A stretch of 33,380 bases of DNA from an uncultured Eggerthellaceae bacterium (GCA_949840905.1 CATKXW010000024.1:1-33380); one strand, 5' to 3'; counted from the first letter of the stretch, positions 22,508-30,662 are shown. Numbers and translations are program-made. The notes: a model not told the origin generated them from the letters alone.

Positions 22508-24328
22508 CTATTTCGCGGACGAGCCCGAGAACGACACTGGATCGAGGAAGTCGGCGAGGGCTTCATCGAGGCTGAGGCGAGCGGTGCGCCGGCCGTCGCG
22601 TAGCTCGATGCGATCCGCCTTCAGACCCAAAGCCCGCGCCTCAGCAAGATCGGCACGCTCGCTGAAGCTGACGATCACCCGTTCAGCAGCCTTGCCTAGC
22701 GATCCGTAGAGCGCCTTACGGGCGGCGCTGCGGCAGCGCTGACGCTCGGGGCCCTCCATTTCGGCCGGGTCGAAATATGCTCTCGGCAGGAGCGTTCCGC
22801 TCGCTGCCCCGATCAGGATCACCGTATCGGGGGCGAGCCCGTCGAACGATCCGAGCGACCCGACGACCAACGTCGGGATAGGAGCAGCATCATCCGAAGA
22901 CGAAGACCATCGCCCCTCGCCATCCCGCCCATGGACGGCCGAAGTGGCTTCGCTCGGATCCGCATCGACACGAAGCCTTTCTTTGACCTGCTCGACCCGT
23001 TCCCGCACCGCACGTTCGTGCTTCTCCTCAAGCGCCGTCGAAGGCTGCGACGCTTCGTTCTCGGTAAGATGCAGCAATGTCTCGGACAGCGCTCGACGCG
23101 GCCGAGCGTGACGACAGTGCGCGAAGAAGGAGCTGTTCGCGAGCGCATCGCCACGCGCGCACCACCTTCGCCAGAGAAGGCCATCGCCCAGATGGGATGC
23201 GAGCTCCTCGATCAGCTCATCCTCGGCTGCATGCTCCTCTGCGCTCGCGGGCGCATCGCCATCGAGATCTCGATAGGCGATGCCGAGCAGATCGAGCGCC
23301 CGCTCGACGTTCGTCTTCCAGATGCCGTTCGCGCATGCGATCGCCACGCTCGCAGGTCTTCCGCTCGCTCGCGCCAGACCGCCAGCCAGCTCGGCGATGC
23401 CCAGCACCTCCTCTTTCGGCGAAGCGTAGGCGCGCACCTCTATCGCGCCTTTTGCCGACCCTTCGGCAGCGAGCACGTCTTGTGCTCCTTCGCTGTCGCC
23501 CTGCGCATCGAGCAGACGGCGCAGCCCGCCGGCGATCGCATCGCTCCGATGACACGGCCCGAGCGTGCGGATCGGAGCTCCCATCAGCTCCGACACCTCC
23601 TGAAGCGGGCCCTTCGGTCCATCGGCGGTCTCGATGAACCGAAGCTCGCCGCTATCCGCAACCAGGAACAACGAATCGCGCGCCAACCCAGCCACGAAGA
23701 TCCGCGATGCTCGACAGAGCTTCTGGAAGTCGTCCACCAGAACATGGCGTACGCCCTGCAGGCGGCGATCCAGCCGACCCTCCAGAACGACGCACGCAGC
23801 CAGGTAGTGCGCCTCTTCCTCCATCATCGCGTCAAGGTCCTCCAAGCAGAGCAGCAGCTCTTCTCGCACCATGATGGCATCCTCGTCCGTGAGCGTCGGG
23901 TCGGCCTGCGCCCACCCGTGCAGGATCTTCTCCATCGAACGCGCGATGATGTCGAGCGGTATGCCGGTGGTCTCCAAGTCCTGGTCGAGGATGGACCGAT
24001 CGATCCCCTTCACGATGCGGTGGCGCCGACCCGTGACCATACGACCCTCCGGCGAGCCGAGCGCCCATGATTCCGCCTCGGCACAGGTGAGGATGAAAGG
24101 CGGACCTGCAAAAGGCGGCGCGGTTCGTCGCGAGCGTCGTTCGAGCGCAGCGCAAGCTTGCCGCGTCGCTCCCACGACGAGGATCGATGCCGGATCGATG
24201 CCGGCAGCCAGCAGCTCATCGAGACGCTTCAGCAAGCAGTGGGTCTTCCCGGTGCCGGTGATCCCCTCGACGAGCTCGACTTGCCTAGCCTCGATACGGA
24301 ACTCGAGACGTTCGCGTTCTTCCATCAT
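22508..24328 (-). CDS. UvrD/PcrA-like superfamily 1 protein with degenerate helicase motifs
   Basis: 606 residues. Motif I is intact (EGITGTGKTH, residues 21-30). Motif II reads VLVDDFQKL instead of DEFQD: the catalytic Glu is Asp and the last Asp is Lys. Motif III (FLVADSGELRF) lacks the G-D-x-x-Q-S-I consensus, motif IV keeps CHRSD, and motif VI (VALTRA) is replaced by YGSLGKAAERV. Size is near UvrD, but the 2A/2B core is shortened, with acidic Ser/Asp-rich insert SSSSDDAAP near residue 495. ATP may still bind, unwinding is doubtful. GGGAGG precedes tandem ATGs at 24328 and 24325. The 5' leader ends in two competing hairpins. Confidence 0.72.
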   Translation of the reverse strand: MMEERERLEFRIEARQVELVEGITGTGKTHCLLKRLDELLAAGIDPASILVVGATRQACAALERRSRRTAPPFAGPPFILTCAEAESWALGSPEGRMVTGRRHRIVKGIDRSILDQDLETTGIPLDIIARSMEKILHGWAQADPTLTDEDAIMVREELLLCLEDLDAMMEEEAHYLAACVVLEGRLDRRLQGVRHVLVDDFQKLCRASRIFVAGLARDSLFLVADSGELRFIETADGPKGPLQEVSELMGAPIRTLGPCHRSDAIAGGLRRLLDAQGDSEGAQDVLAAEGSAKGAIEVRAYASPKEEVLGIAELAGGLARASGRPASVAIACANGIWKTNVERALDLLGIAYRDLDGDAPASAEEHAAEDELIEELASHLGDGLLWRRWCARGDALANSSFFAHCRHARPRRALSETLLHLTENEASQPSTALEEKHERAVRERVEQVKERLRVDADPSEATSAVHGRDGEGRWSSSSDDAAPIPTLVVGSLGSFDGLAPDTVILIGAASGTLLPRAYFDPAEMEGPERQRCRSAARKALYGSLGKAAERVIVSFSERADLAEARALGLKADRIELRDGRRTARLSLDEALADFLDPVSFSGSSAK

Positions 24329-24340
24329 GACCTCCCATAC

Positions 24341-24426
24341 GTCCATCCATAAGGCGACCCCGCCCCATCCCTTGCCCGGGTCGCCTTATGGATGGACTCT
24401 CGCCGCGAACGCAGCGAGAGTCCATC
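24341..24426 (-). promoter_or_regulatory. Two mutually exclusive hairpins in the helicase leader
   Basis: Hairpin A: 24341-24360 with 24378-24397, a perfect 20-bp stem. Hairpin B: 24391-24403 with 24414-24426, a perfect 13-bp stem. They share the segment GATGGAC (24391-24397), so only one can form at a time. Hairpin A ends 5 nt from the ribosome binding site of the helicase-like gene. No T-tract is present. Could also be a bidirectional terminator for the NapH-like remnant. Confidence 0.55.
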
Positions 24427-24436
24427 GAGGAAAGGA

Positions 24437-24793
24437 TCAGCGCGCAGCATCGGCAACGTCGACATCGGCCTTGCGATCGCGCCGCGCACCCTGCTCTTCC
24501 TGCGCGAGCAGAGGGATCGACAGCGCACCGGTCGGGCACGCATCGACGCAAGCACGGCATTTCGTGCATTCGCTCCATCGAGCGCCCAGATCGGGGTGGC
24601 GCGGGTTGATGGCCTGCTCGCACGCGAGCGCGCATCTTCCGCACGGGGCATCATGGGCCGTCTCCAGGCATGCGGTATCGTCTATGCTCGGACGCAAGGT
24701 CTTGTTGCCCTTTCCGACCAGGCTCATCAGCGCCGAGAGCGGGCATATCTTCGAGCACCACTTCCTGAAGAGCACCACCTCCACGATGAGGAG
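24437..24793 (-). pseudogene. NapH-like membrane ferredoxin, 3' fragment
   Basis: Reading toward lower coordinates from ~24793: a membrane-helix end (ALLIVEVVLFRKW), then CSKICPLSALMSLVG and two ferredoxin clusters, CGRCALACEQA and CTKCRACVDACPTGAL, ending at 24437. This is the C-terminal ~115 residues of a NapH-type protein. Upstream of 24793 the same frame stays open but is merely the antisense of the dmsB-like fragment, so the N-terminal helices are missing. The break coincides with the break in dmsB. Confidence 0.65.
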
Positions 24794-25060
24794 CGCGTGG
24801 TGGAGAAGTGCACGCTCTGTGAGCAGAAGATCGGTCAAGGCGAACTGCCCCAGTGCGTCAGCCAATGCTGCGGCATGGCTCGCTGGTTCGGCGACGCCGA
24901 TGACGGCATCGAGAGCTTCCGCGGACCGCGCGGCGAAACGCTCGGCGAGTTCCTCAACGAGTTCGACGACTCGCAGGTGTACAAGCTGCCCGATGCGGGC
25001 AACAAACCCTCGCTCATGTACATTCTCCGTGATATGAAATGGCAAGGAGGTGACCGATAG
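24785..25060 (+). pseudogene. DmsB-like ferredoxin subunit, 3' fragment
   Basis: From ~24785: EERVVEKCTLCEQKIGQGEL, then PQCVSQCCGMARWFGD, the last cysteine cluster block of DmsB/NrfC-type four-cluster ferredoxins, followed by ~55 residues to TAG 25058-25060. The first ~100 residues, with the other clusters, are absent. The stop overlaps the GTG start of dmsC (TAGTG), so the operon order dmsB-dmsC is preserved. An upstream dmsA is missing. The fragment cannot carry the electron path on its own. Confidence 0.7.
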
Positions 25061-26139
25061 TGGAGCTGCAATGGCCTCTGATCCTCTTCACCACCTTCGT
25101 GGCTTGGTCTGCCGGTCTGTTCGCTACCCAGTGCGTGATGGCCTGCAAGCAGGCGGCCCCGAAGACCCAGACCCTCTCGTGGGTCGCAGCCGCAGTGCTG
25201 TTGGTAGTGGGCGGCATCGCGGTGTTCCTGCACCTGGAGCACTGGGAGCGCATCTTCAATGGCTTCGGCCACATCACCTCCGGCATCACCCAGGAGCTGA
25301 TCGCCATCGTCGTGCTGGCCGTGGTCGCCATCGTCTACCTGGTCTTCCTGCGCAAATCCGATGACGGCGGCTCGGTCCCGCGCTGGCTGGCCATCGTCGG
25401 CATCGTCGTGTCAGCCGTTCTGGTCATCGTCATGGCGCATTCCTACATGATGCCGGCGCGCCCCGCTTGGGACAGCCCGTTTTGGGTGCTGTGCGTGCTG
25501 GGCAACGCCTGCGTTCTCGGTCCTGCCACCTTCCTCATCCTGATGTCGGTGAAGGACGAGCCCATCGGCTGCGCTACGGCGCCGGAGAAGACGGTGACCG
25601 CTGTCACAGCTTCCGGCAGCGATGCCGCCGGAGCGACGAGCGCTACCGCTGCCGATGCCGCCGCCGATGCCACCGCCACCGCCGAAGCGGCGACAGCTCC
25701 CTCGACCGGATCCGAAGCCGCTGCCGCTGCGATCGCTGTCTCCGAGAAGGATGCGAAGCAAGGCAGCGTCTTCGCGACCGTCCTCATGTACTGGGGATCG
25801 ATCGCCAATGCCGTCGCGTCGATCCTCTACATCGTGAGCATGGCCTTCGCTACTTCTTCGCTGGCCGATGTGGGTCATTACTTCGACCCCACCCATCCGA
25901 ACGAGCCCATGCTCGAAGTGGCGGACTTCAGCCCGTTCAGCGGCGAGAACCTCCTGATCGTGCTCTTGGGCGTCGTCCTCATCGGCGCCGCTGCGCCCAT
26001 CATCTGCTCGATCATGGGCAAGAAGAAGGGCGACTGGACGAAATGGGCCGCTGTGGCGCTGGTATGCGCGGTGATCGGGGCCATCTGCGTCCGTGTCGCC
26101 TTCTATAACATGGGCGCGTCCATCTTCATGCTCTACTGA
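25060..26139 (+). CDS. dmsC: DmsC-like membrane anchor of a molybdoenzyme reductase
   Basis: 359 residues with about eight membrane helices, starting MELQWPLILFTTFVAWSAG. Family features: early FATQCVMACKQ, HLEHWERIFNGFGHITSG, and regularly spaced helices to the C-terminus GASIFMLY. DmsC anchors DmsAB on the membrane and oxidises menaquinol for reduction of DMSO or related S/N-oxides. A cytoplasmic or periplasmic loop at ~residues 175-240 is an Ala/Thr/Ser-rich low-complexity insert (many A-T-A and A-A-D repeats). The start is GTG behind a perfect AAGGAGGTGA. Without dmsA and intact dmsB in this window, it probably has no function unless partners are elsewhere. Confidence 0.82.
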   Translation: MELQWPLILFTTFVAWSAGLFATQCVMACKQAAPKTQTLSWVAAAVLLVVGGIAVFLHLEHWERIFNGFGHITSGITQELIAIVVLAVVAIVYLVFLRKSDDGGSVPRWLAIVGIVVSAVLVIVMAHSYMMPARPAWDSPFWVLCVLGNACVLGPATFLILMSVKDEPIGCATAPEKTVTAVTASGSDAAGATSATAADAAADATATAEAATAPSTGSEAAAAAIAVSEKDAKQGSVFATVLMYWGSIANAVASILYIVSMAFATSSLADVGHYFDPTHPNEPMLEVADFSPFSGENLLIVLLGVVLIGAAAPIICSIMGKKKGDWTKWAAVALVCAVIGAICVRVAFYNMGASIFMLY

Positions 26140-26155
26140 TGACCCTCCTAGGGCA

Positions 26156-26202
26156 CGGGCGGAAGGCACGGTCTTGTCCTTCCTCTCCTGGTCTTCCGCC
26201 CG
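26156..26202 (+). terminator. Hairpin 1 after dmsC
   Basis: CGGGCGGAAG and CTTCCGCCCG, perfect 10-bp stem with a 27-nt loop, 17 nt after the dmsC stop. Confidence 0.5.
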
Positions 26203-26280
26203 ACCGCGTTCCTCTATAGCTTCTCTCGTTCGACGCGCGGGGCTTTCTCCCTCCGCCGCGCGCGTCGATCCTCTCTCCTT

Positions 26281-26358
26281 GAGGGTTCCCTCGATCGGGC
26301 TCGACTCCTCCCCTCACCCCTTGCAAGCCCTGAGTCGAGTCCGATCGAGGGGACCCTC
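26281..26358. repeat. 27-bp inverted repeat (hairpin 2)
   Basis: Arms 26281-26307 and 26332-26358 match at 25 of 27 positions, and both mismatches can pair as G-U in RNA. 24-nt loop. Confidence 0.7.
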
Positions 26359-26362
26359 CACG

Positions 26363-26412
26363 CGAAAGGAAGACCCTCCTTCGGCAGCTGCCGAAGGAGG
26401 GTCTTCCTTTCG
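26363..26412. repeat. 50-bp perfect palindrome (hairpin 3)
   Basis: 25-bp arms meeting at CAG|CTG with no spacer, centre between 26387 and 26388. Starts only 4 nt after hairpin 2. Possible bidirectional terminator for the convergent dmsC and esterase genes. Confidence 0.8.
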
Positions 26413-26436
26413 TTCGTCGACTTCTTCGACGATATC

Positions 26437-26479
26437 GGTTCCGGCCGCCGCCGCGACTCACCGCACGATGGCCGGAACC
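26437..26479. repeat. Hairpins 4 and 5 of the cluster
   Basis: GGTTCCGGCC (26437-26446) pairs with GGCCGGAACC (26470-26479). A further GGCAGGG (26491-26497) pairs with CCCTGCC (26524-26530). The whole gap 26140-26558 is thus nearly filled with stems; no gene is seen there. Confidence 0.5.
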
Positions 26480-26558
26480 TGCTGTCTAACGGCAGGGCTG
26501 AAAGAGCGATGTCGCCCTTGCCTCCCTGCCAGCCTCGAGAGAGATGGCTCTTCGCGAA

Positions 26559-27644
26559 CTATCGCTGGCCGATGTTCTTCACGTTCTTGTCCAGGAACTC
26601 GACCATCAGATCGATGACGGCAGGCTGGTCGAACAGAGGACCGCCGTGACCGGCACCTTCGATGGTGTAGCGCTCGACGTCCACCCCAGCATCCTTCAAC
26701 CGCTTGTAGAGCTCCATCGACGCGACCGGCGAGACCAGCGTATCCTTGTCGCCGTGCAGGATGAGGAACGCCGGATCGGTGCCGTCGATATAGGTGAAAG
26801 GCGAGGCCTCAGCTGCAGCTTCGGGCGTATCGAAGACGGAAGCCCCCTTGTTACCGCCGAACGCGGTGCCGTTCACGAGCATGGCCTCAGTGGTCGCCGG
26901 CGAGTCATGGCCCTCCTCGAGCCCGTCGGGCAGACCAGCGCCGATGATCGTAAGATCGGACACGCCATACAGGTCGATAACGGCGTTGACCGCAGAGCTC
27001 TCGTTGGTGTGATCGCCCACATCGAACTCTTTGACATCACCGGTGACGCCCAGCATGGTGGCGAAATAGCCGCCCGCAGAACTGCCCACGACACCGACGC
27101 GCTCAGGATCGATGCTGTAGTCGGCCGCATGGGCGCGCAGCCAGCGCACAGCCGCTTTCACATCTTCGAGCGGTTCAGGGAAGCGCGCCGAGGGGACCAC
27201 CCGATGCTGAATGGAAGCTACCACATACCCAGCCTCGGCGAATGCCATGCGCTGCGTGATGCCGCGCGAAGGCAACGAGCCAGTGAATCCGCCGCCATTG
27301 ATGTAGACGATGAGCGGGAACTTCGCGCCCTTCTCTCCGCTCGGCACGAGCATATCGACATGCAGCTGATTACCGCCGGGAAGCAATTGCTTGTAGACGA
27401 TGCCTGCGGTCAGATTGATGGAAGGCGCGTTGGTCTCGACCTTCATCACGTTGTAGCTCGTCGCCTCCTCGAGCGTGGTGCTCGCCGCGCCGCCAGCAGC
27501 GAGCGCCGTGTCCTTCGCAGGCGCTGCGGTCGCCTGCGAACAACCGATGAGCGATGCGCCTGCAGCCATGGCAGTGGCAGCACCGGCGAGCTTGAAAGCG
27601 TCCCTGCGCGTCATAGCGGCGCCGTTGAAGAAAGACTCCGTCAT
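26559..27644 (-). CDS. Tat-exported lipoprotein esterase (alpha/beta hydrolase, BD-FAE/acetylesterase type)
   Basis: 361 residues. Twin-arginine signal MTRRDAFKLAG (RR at 13-14), hydrophobic Ala-rich core, and lipobox SLIGC with C35: a folded protein exported by Tat and lipidated. Body is an esterase of the HSL/BD-FAE kind: oxyanion YINGGGF, QHRVVPSARFP, nucleophile GSSAGG, acid loop LHGDKD, catalytic His GAGHGG. It should hydrolyse small esters or acylated sugars outside the cell; substrate unknown. Start 27644 follows AAAGGGG. Same strand as the LuxR gene upstream (gap 128 nt), which may control it, as membrane LuxR regulators in this family often adjoin Tat substrates. Confidence 0.85.
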   Translation of the reverse strand: MTESFFNGAAMTRRDAFKLAGAATAMAAGASLIGCSQATAAPAKDTALAAGGAASTTLEEATSYNVMKVETNAPSINLTAGIVYKQLLPGGNQLHVDMLVPSGEKGAKFPLIVYINGGGFTGSLPSRGITQRMAFAEAGYVVASIQHRVVPSARFPEPLEDVKAAVRWLRAHAADYSIDPERVGVVGSSAGGYFATMLGVTGDVKEFDVGDHTNESSAVNAVIDLYGVSDLTIIGAGLPDGLEEGHDSPATTEAMLVNGTAFGGNKGASVFDTPEAAAEASPFTYIDGTDPAFLILHGDKDTLVSPVASMELYKRLKDAGVDVERYTIEGAGHGGPLFDQPAVIDLMVEFLDKNVKNIGQR

Positions 27645-27772
27645 CGTATACCCCTTTCAAAGGCATCAGAACCGTTGCGATACGATTCCTCGAACGGTGC
27701 CATGCTAGGGAAAACGCCGCGAAAGCACATCCCATGAAATATGGGGAATCGAGCCGATGCCAGGTGGAAAGG

Positions 27773-29341
27773 CTATTCTGACATCAACGTCGCAGAGACG
27801 AGCGTGCAGGGGCGCTCTGTCGCTCTCTGCGATGAGGGCTCTTGGGGCGACCCTTCGCCGCGAAGGTCTCCCCATAGATCGATCAGATCCTGCTTGGAAT
27901 GAATGCCCGCTTTGCGATAGATCGATTTGGAGAAGCTTTGCACAGTGCTCGGCGCGATGCAGAGCAGCTCGGCTATGCGCTTGACGCTATGGCCTTGCGC
28001 GAGATACGCCGCCACTTCGGCTTCGCGATTCGTCAGGCCGAACGCTCGTGCGAACGAAGCCGCATCGGAGGTCGCCTCCGACCGCCCGAACGACTCCTCC
28101 GCTCCGAGGCTTCCGCCCCGCTCTCCTCCGACCGCACGGACCTCCGAAGCGCTCGTCGGTGCCGACAACCGATGAAGCCCGACCACTACGATGACGGTGC
28201 CCACCAGGCATACCGCCGACATGCCCGCAAACCCCAGCGGCAGCATCAGCTGATCCGCCGAACCGTGCTCGATCCCCAATATCTGCGGCAACACAAACGC
28301 CTCCAACAACGAGCTGGCCCACACGATGCAGAGAAACGTCCCGAACGAGAGCGAGCGCTCTTCGTCATCCTTCGCATGGGGAACGAGGAACATCCACAAG
28401 CAGAACTGGATGCTCGTGCATGCCGACGTGACCAGCGACCCTCCTCGGCCCGCCGCGGAAAGAGAGCAGAGCGCAACACTGGATAGCAGCGCGACCGCCA
28501 ATAGCACAAGGCAGCTCAAAAGAGCCGTTCGCTCGCTCCTAACACGTAGGATGATGATCGCGATGGCGGCAGCGATCACGACCGAACAGGCATAAGTGAG
28601 CGCACCGCGCGCGGTCGACATGTATCCGACCGCATCGTAGAGCCAGATGCTGCGCACGCACGCACCAGCGAGCAGCATAGCCGCCATAACGGCAGCTCCG
28701 CTGACCGCGATGGCCCGAGACCAGTCGGCGGTCCCGCTCAGGGTCGATGCGCCCGCGCATCGGCCGCTGCTGGCCGCCGACGGAACGGACGAGAGAGAGC
28801 GCAGGAGCATAAGACCGCACAGGGACGGGATAAGAGGAGCCGCGTAGAACGCACCGCTCGGCACGAGCTCCACCAACCCGATCGCGAAGCTCGCTAGAAA
28901 AGAGACCGCCAAGACGAGCGGAGCCTCTTCACCGAGCTTTCCGCACAGCGCCACGCACTGCGCTCCGACCCCGATGAAGCCCACCGCGATGATCGGGGGC
29001 GCCACGATGACGGCCACCGAAGCGACGGAAGGAACGAGTCCCGGCAACCTCAGCGCCATGATGCCGAGCATCATGGCGAAGCCGGATATCACGCCGATCC
29101 ACGATGAACGCGCAAAGATGCTGGCTAGCGCGCTCGGCACCAACGAGATCGAGACGCCGAGCGCTATCACGATCATATGGAAGAAGAGAAAGGACTCGTG
29201 GAGCTCGGGGGCTCCCTGCGAGAAGACGGTTCCGAGAAAGGGACGGCGGAACATCGCCCAATACAGGGCGAGAGCGATCACAGCGAACGCATAGCGCTCA
29301 CTGCGCAGATTCCACAAACGGCTCCATGCCCTCTTCGCCAT
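27773..29341 (-). CDS. LuxR-family regulator with large membrane N-terminus
   Basis: 522 residues. About 12 hydrophobic helices fill residues ~15-390, followed by a linker rich in Ser/Glu and a C-terminal LuxR HTH (LTNREAEVAAYLAQGHSVKRIAELL, then IAPSTVQSFSKSIYRKAGIHSK) at ~435-490. This architecture is strongly expanded in Eggerthellaceae and is a good taxonomic pointer. The sensor part probably detects a small membrane-permeable or transported ligand. Start 29341 (MAKRAWSR) follows GGGGAGGG. Its position upstream of the esterase suggests control of that gene; not shown. Confidence 0.9.
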   Translation of the reverse strand: MAKRAWSRLWNLRSERYAFAVIALALYWAMFRRPFLGTVFSQGAPELHESFLFFHMIVIALGVSISLVPSALASIFARSSWIGVISGFAMMLGIMALRLPGLVPSVASVAVIVAPPIIAVGFIGVGAQCVALCGKLGEEAPLVLAVSFLASFAIGLVELVPSGAFYAAPLIPSLCGLMLLRSLSSVPSAASSGRCAGASTLSGTADWSRAIAVSGAAVMAAMLLAGACVRSIWLYDAVGYMSTARGALTYACSVVIAAAIAIIILRVRSERTALLSCLVLLAVALLSSVALCSLSAAGRGGSLVTSACTSIQFCLWMFLVPHAKDDEERSLSFGTFLCIVWASSLLEAFVLPQILGIEHGSADQLMLPLGFAGMSAVCLVGTVIVVVGLHRLSAPTSASEVRAVGGERGGSLGAEESFGRSEATSDAASFARAFGLTNREAEVAAYLAQGHSVKRIAELLCIAPSTVQSFSKSIYRKAGIHSKQDLIDLWGDLRGEGSPQEPSSQRATERPCTLVSATLMSE

Positions 29342-29359
29342 GTTCCCTCCCCTGCGCCC

Positions 29360-29388
29360 ATGCTACTAGATTAGGCAGCACGTGGAAA
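29360..29388 (-). promoter_or_regulatory. Possible promoter of the LuxR gene
   Basis: Minus-strand TTTCCA (29383-29388), 17 nt, TAGCAT (29360-29365), about 20 nt before the ATG. Both boxes match 4 of 6. Confidence 0.4.
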
Positions 29389-29645
29389 GATGCCGGAAAC
29401 GACGATGATGCGCGCTCCGTTATCCCACCAGCTTGCAGAGCATCAGACCAACGGCGGCCTTGAGGGTGATGGCGAAGCTGAGCTCGATGACGCGAGCCGT
29501 CACAGGATGGTCGCGCGCGAAGAGGTGGTGCGCATGTCCGACATCGACGGTCTCGTCGTTGATGACGGCCTGTTCGACAGTATGGGAACGCTCCGGGAGC
29601 CACGCAGCCGAAAGCGAGCGCGGCGACGATAATGGAGATGCATAT
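29389..29645. other. Intergenic stretch with an uncertain small minus-strand frame
   Basis: A minus frame ending at 29420 gives, over its last ~55 residues, HAHHLFARDHPVTARVIEL and a hydrophobic C-terminus; a hydrophobic N-terminal segment (ISIIVAALAFGCVAPGAF) lies in another frame near 29630. This could be a decayed small membrane protein, but no ribosome binding site supports it. Confidence 0.25.
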
Positions 29646-30662
29646 GTGCGCGCGTCGATGGACGAAAGGAACGGCGAGGATATGGCCGAGGACAAGCACA
29701 GAAACGGGAGGTTGTTCAGCGACATCTCCGCTGCACAAGTGATAGCAACAGCACTAGCAGCGGTGACCTCGATGCTGCTTTCGTCCTACATCGGCATCGC
29801 TGGTTCTGTCATCGGCGTGGCAGTGGCCTCGGTCGTTTCCACTCTCGCGGCCTCGATATACAAGAAGTTCCTGCGCGATTCCGCAGAGAAGATAAAGGAG
29901 CTCCCCCTTCCCATCGTTCATGCGAGCACATCGAATCCCCATGCCACCGAAGATGCGTCCGTCGCGACGAGCGATGAGCCACGGCAAGCCGCTTCCGAGC
30001 ATGCGGTCGATAGCGAGCATATTGACGAGCCATCCAACGACGAAGAGCGCTCCGCCGATAGCGAGAGCGACGAGACAGCGCACGATGACGAGTCGGCGAG
30101 CAGCGAGGCCAACGCGAGCTCCGAAGCGAACGATACCGTCTTATCGCCGGCAAAGGGGGCTGCCGGTCCGGACGAAAAACGGCTCGTGCGGGGGCTCATC
30201 ATCGTGTGCGTGGTATCGGCGCTGTTGACCGTGGCCGCCTCCGGAGCGGCGGTCTATCTGTTGACCACCGGCGAAGGATTGGGTGCAAGGCCCGCCCCCA
30301 TCTACGTGAGCGCCCCGCAGAGCACCGCATCGCACGATGACGGATCGTCCACCGTTGATGTCGATGTGCCCGATGCCGAGGACAAGGGCAGCTCCGAAGC
30401 CTCCTCTTCGGGCACCTCTTCTAACAGCTCTTCGAGCTCTTCGGCTCCGAACGCATCCTCGTCTTCCTCTTCGAGCTCGAGCGCGAGCTCTAGCTCAAGC
30501 TCCTCTTCGGCCTCCTCATCAGGCTCCTCATCAGCTCCTTCGAGCGCGAGCTCCTCTTCGGGCACCGGTCCATCCTCGAAAGACAAGATCGACGCAGCAG
30601 CGGGATCGACCACGATCGGATCTTCCGAGAGCACGAGCTCAGCTGATTCATCTTCCCGATAA
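29646..30662 (+). CDS. Membrane protein with serine-rich C-terminal tail
   Basis: 338 residues from GTG 29646 (GGAG 8 nt upstream); ATGs at 29658 and 29682 are alternatives. A hydrophobic segment near residues 30-72 (IATALAAVTSMLL...SVIGVAVASVVSTLAASIY) may be one or two helices. Next, an acidic low-complexity stretch (~90-180) and a clear helix (~182-210, GLIIVCVVSALLTVAASGAAVYLL). The remainder is outside the membrane and becomes a serine-rich tail with blocks of 6-9 Ser (30400-30560). Poly-Ser tails of this kind are found on cell-envelope proteins of actinobacteria and may be glycosylated stalks. Function unknown; stands alone. Confidence 0.7.
   Translation: MRASMDERNGEDMAEDKHRNGRLFSDISAAQVIATALAAVTSMLLSSYIGIAGSVIGVAVASVVSTLAASIYKKFLRDSAEKIKELPLPIVHASTSNPHATEDASVATSDEPRQAASEHAVDSEHIDEPSNDEERSADSESDETAHDDESASSEANASSEANDTVLSPAKGAAGPDEKRLVRGLIIVCVVSALLTVAASGAAVYLLTTGEGLGARPAPIYVSAPQSTASHDDGSSTVDVDVPDAEDKGSSEASSSGTSSNSSSSSSAPNASSSSSSSSSASSSSSSSSASSSGSSSAPSSASSSSGTGPSSKDKIDAAAGSTTIGSSESTSSADSSSR

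Noticed and set aside
22931..24070. Plus-strand frame (379 codons) opposite the helicase-like gene
   Set aside because: Antisense shadow; composition biased, no recognisable domain.
23871..25037. Plus-strand frame (388 codons) crossing the helicase start and the dms junction
   Set aside because: Runs antisense to the helicase and NapH-like remnant and in the wrong frame for dmsB; Ser/Arg-rich shadow.
24437..25045. A complete 202-residue minus-strand ferredoxin protein
   Set aside because: Only the last ~115 residues are protein-like; the first part is the exact antisense of the dmsB-like fragment.
29420..29725. A 101-codon minus-strand gene near the LuxR promoter
   Set aside because: The C-terminus looks protein-like, but no start signal exists and the N-terminal part lies in another frame; kept only as a note in the intergenic entry.
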